A DNA stretch of 10,461 nucleotides from Desulfuromusa sp. Lineage in GTDB: Bacteria; Desulfobacterota; Desulfuromonadia; Desulfuromonadales; Geopsychrobacteraceae. Positions 6,441 through 10,461 of the stretch are shown in pieces (the first letter of the stretch is position 1; each line of letters starts with the position of its first letter). The notes beneath the pieces were generated by a model. It ran no database searches, was not told where the DNA came from, and was given only the letters and a program-made list of their open reading frames with translations. The DNA lies in contig JAOZMV010000028.1 in the NCBI GenBank assembly GCA_029934095.1, positions 1 through 10,461 on the forward strand, given 5' to 3'. The position numbers and the translations under genes are program-made.

Positions 6441-8418
6441 TTCCTCACTTGCCATCAAAACCGGGGCATTGCGGCCCGGTCTGATCTCCGGAAATTACCC
6501 TGAACGGGGTGATCAGGAGAGCCACTGGATTGAGCGTCTCTGCACTCAATTTCAGGGGACACTGGCACGCTTCAACGTTGATCGGCACCGTAGCTTGCAA
6601 CAGGTTGCTACAAAGATCGACCGGCACGGGGAAACATTAAAGGCCCTCAATCAAGCACAGCTTGACAATTTGCTGCTGGAACTGCGCCGGCAATTTCGCC
6701 GTTGTGGTTTAAGTAGCACCCTCTGCATCGAAGCTTTTGCCCTGATCCGGGAAACGTCCAAACGAACCATTCAACTGCGTCACTATGAATCCCAGTTGAT
6801 GGGTGGCTGGAGCATGCTCCATGGCCAGCTCGCCGAAATGGAAACCGGCGAGGGGAAAACCCTGGCCGCCACTCTGGCAGCGGCAACAGCGGCGCTGGCA
6901 GGAATTCCGACCCACGTTATCACCGTCAACGAATATCTGGTGGAACGCGATGCAAAGACCATGGGGGCACTCTATCGCGCCCTCGGTTTAACCGTTGGCT
7001 ATGTCACCCAGAAGATGGATGACCAACAACGCCGTGCCGCCTATCGCTGCGACATCACCTATTGCACCAACAAGCAGGTCGCTTTCGATTATCTGCGTGA
7101 TCGCCTGCTCCTCGGGAATGAACGCAGCAAGTTACGCTTACAGCTTGAAGCGGCGTATGCCGATAACAACCGTTCTGAACAATTTTTGCTGCGCGGTCTC
7201 TGTTTCGCCATTATCGATGAAGCCGACAGTGTTCTTATTGATGAAGCCCGCACGCCATTGATTCTGACCCGCAGTGTCGACAGTACGGCAGAACATACAA
7301 CCTATCGACTGACACTGCATCTGGCACAAAAACTGGTCGAGAATCAAGATTTTAAAATTGATCCAAACCGGCAACAGGTACAGCTGAGCCTGGCGGGTCA
7401 AGAGCGGCTGGCACAAATTAAACTGACCATCGCCAGCCCGTTGCAGAATGTCCGCCGCCGGGAAGAATTGGTTTGCCAGGCACTGCATGCCCTCAACCTG
7501 CTGCATAAAGATCGTGACTACCTCGTCGCTGAAGACAAAGTGATTATCATCGATGCCAACACCGGTCGCACCATGCCCGATCGTTCATGGGAACGGGGTC
7601 TGCAACAACTGGTTGAAGCAAAGGAAGATTGCCCCCTCAGCGATGCCCGCGAGCAATTAGGGCGCTTGACTTATCAGCGTTTTTTCCGCCGTTACCTGCG
7701 CCTCGGCGGGATGACCGGCACCGCACGTGAAGTCAGTTCTGAACTCTGGTCTGTTTATGGTCTGCGGGTACAGCGGATTCCCCTGCATAAACCCAGTCAG
7801 CGCCGGGAACTGCCCATGGTGATTGTTTCTCAAACCGAAGAAAAGTGGGCCGAAGTCATTGCCTCTGTCGTCACTCTTCGCGCTCAGGGGCGACCAGTTT
7901 TGATCGGCACCGGCTCGGTACTCGATTCGGAACAGCTCAGCCAGAAACTCACCGCTGCCGAAATTCCCCATCGGGTTCTCAACGCCCGGCAGGATCAGGA
8001 AGAGGCCGATATTGTTGCCGCCGCAGGCAAGCCACAGCAAGTCACTGTTGCAACCAATATGGCCGGACGGGGCACCGATATCCCCCTCGCAGAAAGGGTT
8101 GCCGAAGCGGGTGGTTTACACGTAATCGCCACCTGTCGTAACGAAGCGAAACGGATTGATCGACAATTATTTGGCCGCTGTGCCCGACAGGGTGATCCAG
8201 GCAGTTATCAGGCAATTCTGTCTCTGGATGACCAATTTTTACAGCAGAACTGTCGGCCATGGCTGTTGAAAATAATGGAGCGTAAGCGTCTGCAGTTGTA
8301 CGGATTGAATCAAGCCCAGCGCCGGATCGAACGCCGCCGCTACGAAATCCGCCGCAATCTGCTACTCCAGGAACAGCAGAACGGACGCTTACTCGCGTTC
8401 AGTGGTCATTTGGAATAA
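6433..8418 (+). CDS. SecA-like preprotein translocase ATPase lacking the C-terminal third
   Basis: A 661-residue paralogue of the SecA motor. Seen in order: Q-motif RHYESQLMGG just before Walker A METGEGKT (136-143), CTNKQVAFDYLRD, Walker B IIDEADSVLIDEARTPLI with DEAD at 262-265, a preprotein-crosslinking-sized stretch, GMTGTA (426-431), VLIGTGSVLDSEQLS, NMAGRGTDI (from 542), and RIDRQLFGRCARQGDPGS (from 574) with the arginines of motif VI kept. These show a working ATPase. After LSLDDQF only about 50 residues remain: QAQRRIERRRYEIRRNLLL matches the first helix of the helical scaffold, then the protein ends. The helical wing, the two-helix finger and the zinc-binding tail of housekeeping SecA (about 850-900 residues) are absent, and the N-terminus is about 34 residues longer than E. 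coli SecA. Its ATG lies in the stop of the protease gene (ATGTCTAG), suggesting translational coupling. Probably a dedicated motor, not the main SecA. Confidence 0.9.
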   Translation: MSSSSLAIKTGALRPGLISGNYPERGDQESHWIERLCTQFQGTLARFNVDRHRSLQQVATKIDRHGETLKALNQAQLDNLLLELRRQFRRCGLSSTLCIEAFALIRETSKRTIQLRHYESQLMGGWSMLHGQLAEMETGEGKTLAATLAAATAALAGIPTHVITVNEYLVERDAKTMGALYRALGLTVGYVTQKMDDQQRRAAYRCDITYCTNKQVAFDYLRDRLLLGNERSKLRLQLEAAYADNNRSEQFLLRGLCFAIIDEADSVLIDEARTPLILTRSVDSTAEHTTYRLTLHLAQKLVENQDFKIDPNRQQVQLSLAGQERLAQIKLTIASPLQNVRRREELVCQALHALNLLHKDRDYLVAEDKVIIIDANTGRTMPDRSWERGLQQLVEAKEDCPLSDAREQLGRLTYQRFFRRYLRLGGMTGTAREVSSELWSVYGLRVQRIPLHKPSQRRELPMVIVSQTEEKWAEVIASVVTLRAQGRPVLIGTGSVLDSEQLSQKLTAAEIPHRVLNARQDQEEADIVAAAGKPQQVTVATNMAGRGTDIPLAERVAEAGGLHVIATCRNEAKRIDRQLFGRCARQGDPGSYQAILSLDDQFLQQNCRPWLLKIMERKRLQLYGLNQAQRRIERRRYEIRRNLLLQEQQNGRLLAFSGHLE

Positions 8419-8434
8419 ACCATCAAATAGAGTC

Positions 8435-8454
8435 AACCGGGACTGCCCGGGGTT
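8435..8454 (+). other. Small GC hairpin in the gap before the periplasmic adaptor gene
   Basis: CCGGG (8437-8441) can pair with CCCGG (8446-8450) around the loop ACTG, with AACC and GGTT extending the arms if two Gs bulge. It lies in the only sizeable gap (65 bases) of the cluster, followed by TTTATAAAAATC and then a strong GAGGAG (8467-8472) before ATG 8484. Perhaps a processing or attenuation site; too weak to call a terminator. Confidence 0.3.
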
Positions 8455-8483
8455 TATAAAAATCAAGAGGAGATAACAATCTG

Positions 8484-9314
8484 ATGCGTAACCTTCTGAA
8501 ACCCTCAATCTGGCTACTTAGCACCGTGATGTTGCTGTGTGTAACTGTAGCGTGGGCAGAAACAGTGGAGTACGATGGACTGATCGAACCTTATAAAACG
8601 GTGGAGATCGGTGTTCCAGCTGAGGGAATTGTCGCCAAGGTCAATGTTGATCGCGGCAGCTTGATAAAAAAAGGGCAGCGGCTGGTAGCGCTTGAATCCT
8701 CGGTAGAGTGGGCCGCAGTGCAAAAAGCCAAAGCCATGGCAAAATTTGATGGTGAAATCAATCTGCAGCAGACCCGACAAAAATTTGCCCAACGGGTTCA
8801 TGAGCGGATTAAACAGGTTGGAGCCATTTCAACCCACGACAAAGATCAGGCAGCGACTGAAATTATTTTAACCCAGCACCGTCTGAATAAAGCACGTGAA
8901 AAACAGATTCTCGGAGAGCTTGAGTTAAAAAAAGCCTGGATAGTATTGGCGCGCCGTTCAATTAAAAGTCCCCTTAACGGAGTGGTGGTAGAGCGTTATG
9001 TCAATCCCGGCGAATATGTCAACACCCAACCGCTGTTGCGGGTCGCACAGATCGATCCACTACTGGTTGAAGTCATTGTACCGGCACAGATGTTTGGCAA
9101 GATCAATCCCGACATGACCGCAACCATTATCCCCGACCTGGAAGAATACGGAGCGCACACTGCCACCGTCATAATTGTAGATAGAGTGATTGATTCTGCC
9201 AGCAGTACCTTTGGAGTTCGTCTCGAATTACCAAACCATGAACTGAAAATACCCAGCGGTTTAAAATGTCTGATTCGGTTTGAGATAGATGAGAATACTG
9301 ACGAGGTAAAATAA
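8484..9314 (+). CDS. Periplasmic adaptor subunit of RND/HlyD (membrane-fusion protein) type
   Basis: A 276-residue exported adaptor. Residues 1-25 form a signal peptide (basic MRNLLK, hydrophobic WLLSTVMLLCVTV, cleavage likely after AWA), so it is soluble in the periplasm, unlike the two upstream HlyD proteins that carry membrane helices. First lipoyl half: VPAEGIVAKVNVDRGSLIKKG (about 44-64); helical hairpin about 73-155, rich in Lys, Arg and Gln; second lipoyl half: IKSPLNGVVVERYVNPGEYV (160-179); then the beta-barrel from DPLLVEVIVP and a closing VIDSASSTFGVRLELPN strand typical of RND adaptors. It is short (RND adaptors are usually 350-400 residues), ending at IRFEIDENTDEVK, so the membrane-proximal domain is reduced. 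GAGGAG at 8467-8472 supports the start. It ends 5 bases before the DUF4347 gene. No RND pump lies in the window, so its partner is probably the upstream export proteins (inference). Confidence 0.85.
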   Translation: MRNLLKPSIWLLSTVMLLCVTVAWAETVEYDGLIEPYKTVEIGVPAEGIVAKVNVDRGSLIKKGQRLVALESSVEWAAVQKAKAMAKFDGEINLQQTRQKFAQRVHERIKQVGAISTHDKDQAATEIILTQHRLNKAREKQILGELELKKAWIVLARRSIKSPLNGVVVERYVNPGEYVNTQPLLRVAQIDPLLVEVIVPAQMFGKINPDMTATIIPDLEEYGAHTATVIIVDRVIDSASSTFGVRLELPNHELKIPSGLKCLIRFEIDENTDEVK

Positions 9315-9319
9315 ATAAC

Positions 9320-10461
9320 ATGGCCAGAAAACGAGCAAAAAAACAACTGGAGATCCTCCGTTACGAAGAACTGGAACAGCGCGTGCTGTTTTCTGCCGAT
9401 GCTATGCCCGGACTCGACAGCGGCGCATCAGAAGAGCAGGTGCTGGTTCAGAATGTTGATGAAGAAGTCCAGACCGACACCACCAATATAAATGACCCGG
9501 CGGTACAAATTGAAGATGTACGTCACGAGCTGGTTTTTGTTAATGAGGATGTCACCGATTACCAGCAACTGATTGACGATCTACAGCAGCAGAATAATCA
9601 TCTGACTATCGAAGTTGTCGTGCTTGCCGCTGATCAGAGTGGCATTGATCAGGTGACCGAAACTCTTGCCCAGCATGATTATCTTGATGCCATCCATATT
9701 ATCAGCCACGGTCGTGACGGGGCTTTCGCCCTGGGCTCGGACTGGCTCGGTACAGACGATCTCGAAGCCAACAGCGGCGCTATCAGTTCCTGGGGTAGTT
9801 CCCTAAATGCCGAGGCCGATATTCTCCTCTACGGTTGTAATATTGCCACCGACGCAAGCGGACAAACCCTTACCAATACCCTGGCCGAGTTAACCGGCGC
9901 CGATGTTGCCGCTTCTGATGATTTAACCGGACAAGCCGAACTGGGTGGTGACTGGGACCTGGAGTATAAAGCGGGTGATATTGAGACTAATGTCGCCATC
10001 AGTACAACTCTCCAGGAGGATTGGCAGTCTACTCTGGCCACGCCGACCATCACCGCACGCGAGACAGTCGATGCTGACGCGAACGGCCAAATTGACCAAA
10101 TCAAGATCACCACAGATCAGAACTTGGATGATGACTTCGACGGCCTGACTATAGCCGTAGATGGTTATACAGTAACTGGCTATTCGAGTGGCACCACCGC
10201 CAAAGACAATATTTTCTATGCCGACTTGACCGAAAGCGGCACACCCGACACCGATGCCACGCCAGATGTGACCATTACCGCCAACACCACCTTGAGCAAT
10301 GCCGGAGAAGAGAATATCGCCAGCGAGACTGCGTGGTGGGATACGAATTGGCTCAACCGCACTCAGATCACCTTCGACAACTCAGCCAGCGGCACGGTCC
10401 TCACCGATTTCCCGGTCCTGATTACACTTAATTCCAGCAACATCAACTTTGCCAAGATTAA
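9320..10461 (+). CDS. Large surface or secreted protein with LEPR-XLL-like motif, DUF4347 and DUF2341 start (3' end cut by the window)
   Basis: 380 codons plus 2 bases are visible and the frame is open to the right edge. Residues 1-10 are basic (MARKRAKKQL), then RYEELEQRVLFSADAMPG (14-31), a variant of the LEPR-XLL motif (LEPRxLFSADA) found at the N-terminus of very large bacterial proteins. No hydrophobic signal peptide is present. An acidic linker follows, then DUF4347 at about 68-240: LVFVNEDVTDYQQLIDDL, AIHIISHGRDGAFALGS with His130, ADILLYGCNIATDASGQ with Cys173, ADVAASDDLTGQAELGGDW. Next comes a probable beta domain starting TARETVDADANGQIDQIKI, whose DADANGQID resembles a calcium-binding loop, then WLNRTQITFDN and LTDFPVLITLNSS, the opening of a DUF2341 domain. 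Relatives run to thousands of residues with repeated adhesin-like domains. GAGG (9303-9306) lies 13 bases before ATG 9320. Likely the cargo of the genes upstream (inference). Confidence 0.85.
   Translation, partial: MARKRAKKQLEILRYEELEQRVLFSADAMPGLDSGASEEQVLVQNVDEEVQTDTTNINDPAVQIEDVRHELVFVNEDVTDYQQLIDDLQQQNNHLTIEVVVLAADQSGIDQVTETLAQHDYLDAIHIISHGRDGAFALGSDWLGTDDLEANSGAISSWGSSLNAEADILLYGCNIATDASGQTLTNTLAELTGADVAASDDLTGQAELGGDWDLEYKAGDIETNVAISTTLQEDWQSTLATPTITARETVDADANGQIDQIKITTDQNLDDDFDGLTIAVDGYTVTGYSSGTTAKDNIFYADLTESGTPDTDATPDVTITANTTLSNAGEENIASETAWWDTNWLNRTQITFDNSASGTVLTDFPVLITLNSSNINFAKI

Noticed and set aside
6433..8418. Housekeeping SecA
   Set aside because: The protein is about 200-250 residues short at the C-terminus, lies in an accessory cluster, and has changed motif details such as GRCARQGD in place of GRxGRQGD.
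2517..9314. Ordinary type I secretion or RND efflux operon
   Set aside because: There is no ABC ATPase, RND pump or TolC-like gene, and the SecA-like ATPase and M50 protease are not part of those systems.
9829..10113. A 94-residue minus-strand reading frame inside the DUF4347 gene
   Set aside because: The plus-strand frame has clear DUF4347 motifs throughout this stretch, so the minus-strand frame is a shadow.

Overview
The window joins an ordinary bacterial housekeeping region (about 1-2160) to a five-gene, same-strand cluster (about 2390 to the right edge) that looks like a dedicated export locus for a giant surface protein. The gene set (UbiE/MenG methyltransferase, MutT, COG1237-type metallohydrolase) and the proteins with signal peptides and periplasmic adaptors point to a Gram-negative bacterium. 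A Desulfuromonadales-like (former deltaproteobacterial) host is my best guess, from the look of UbiE and the metallohydrolase, but I could not test it.

Left part: a ubiE/menG-type methyltransferase runs leftward out of the window. It is divergent from a mutT NUDIX gene. After mutT comes a G/C-tract palindromic repeat cluster (three related units, about 1165-1291), then a stand-alone metallo-beta-lactamase-fold hydrolase. A gene-poor stretch (2158-2516) follows, holding a perfect 10-bp inverted repeat and an AT-rich, promoter-like segment.

Right part: five genes lie head to tail with gaps of 9, -8, 65 and 5 bases, which suggests one transcript. They are (1) a GAF-like sensor region fused through one membrane helix to a HlyD-type adaptor; (2) a PqqD-like domain fused to an M50 site-2-type membrane protease and a second HlyD-like region; (3) a SecA-like motor of 661 residues with every ATPase motif intact but without the C-terminal third of SecA; (4) a periplasmic adaptor with a signal peptide; and (5) the start of a large protein with a LEPR-XLL-like N-terminal motif, a DUF4347 domain and the beginning of a DUF2341 domain, cut by the window edge.

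Working model (inference): the truncated SecA-like ATPase, the PqqD-M50-HlyD membrane protein and the two other adaptors form a private export and processing pathway for the DUF4347 protein. That protein has a basic N-terminus and the LEPR-XLL-like motif but no ordinary hydrophobic signal peptide. No ABC transporter or outer-membrane channel lies in the window. No tRNA, rRNA, CRISPR array, transposase or recognisable riboswitch was seen.
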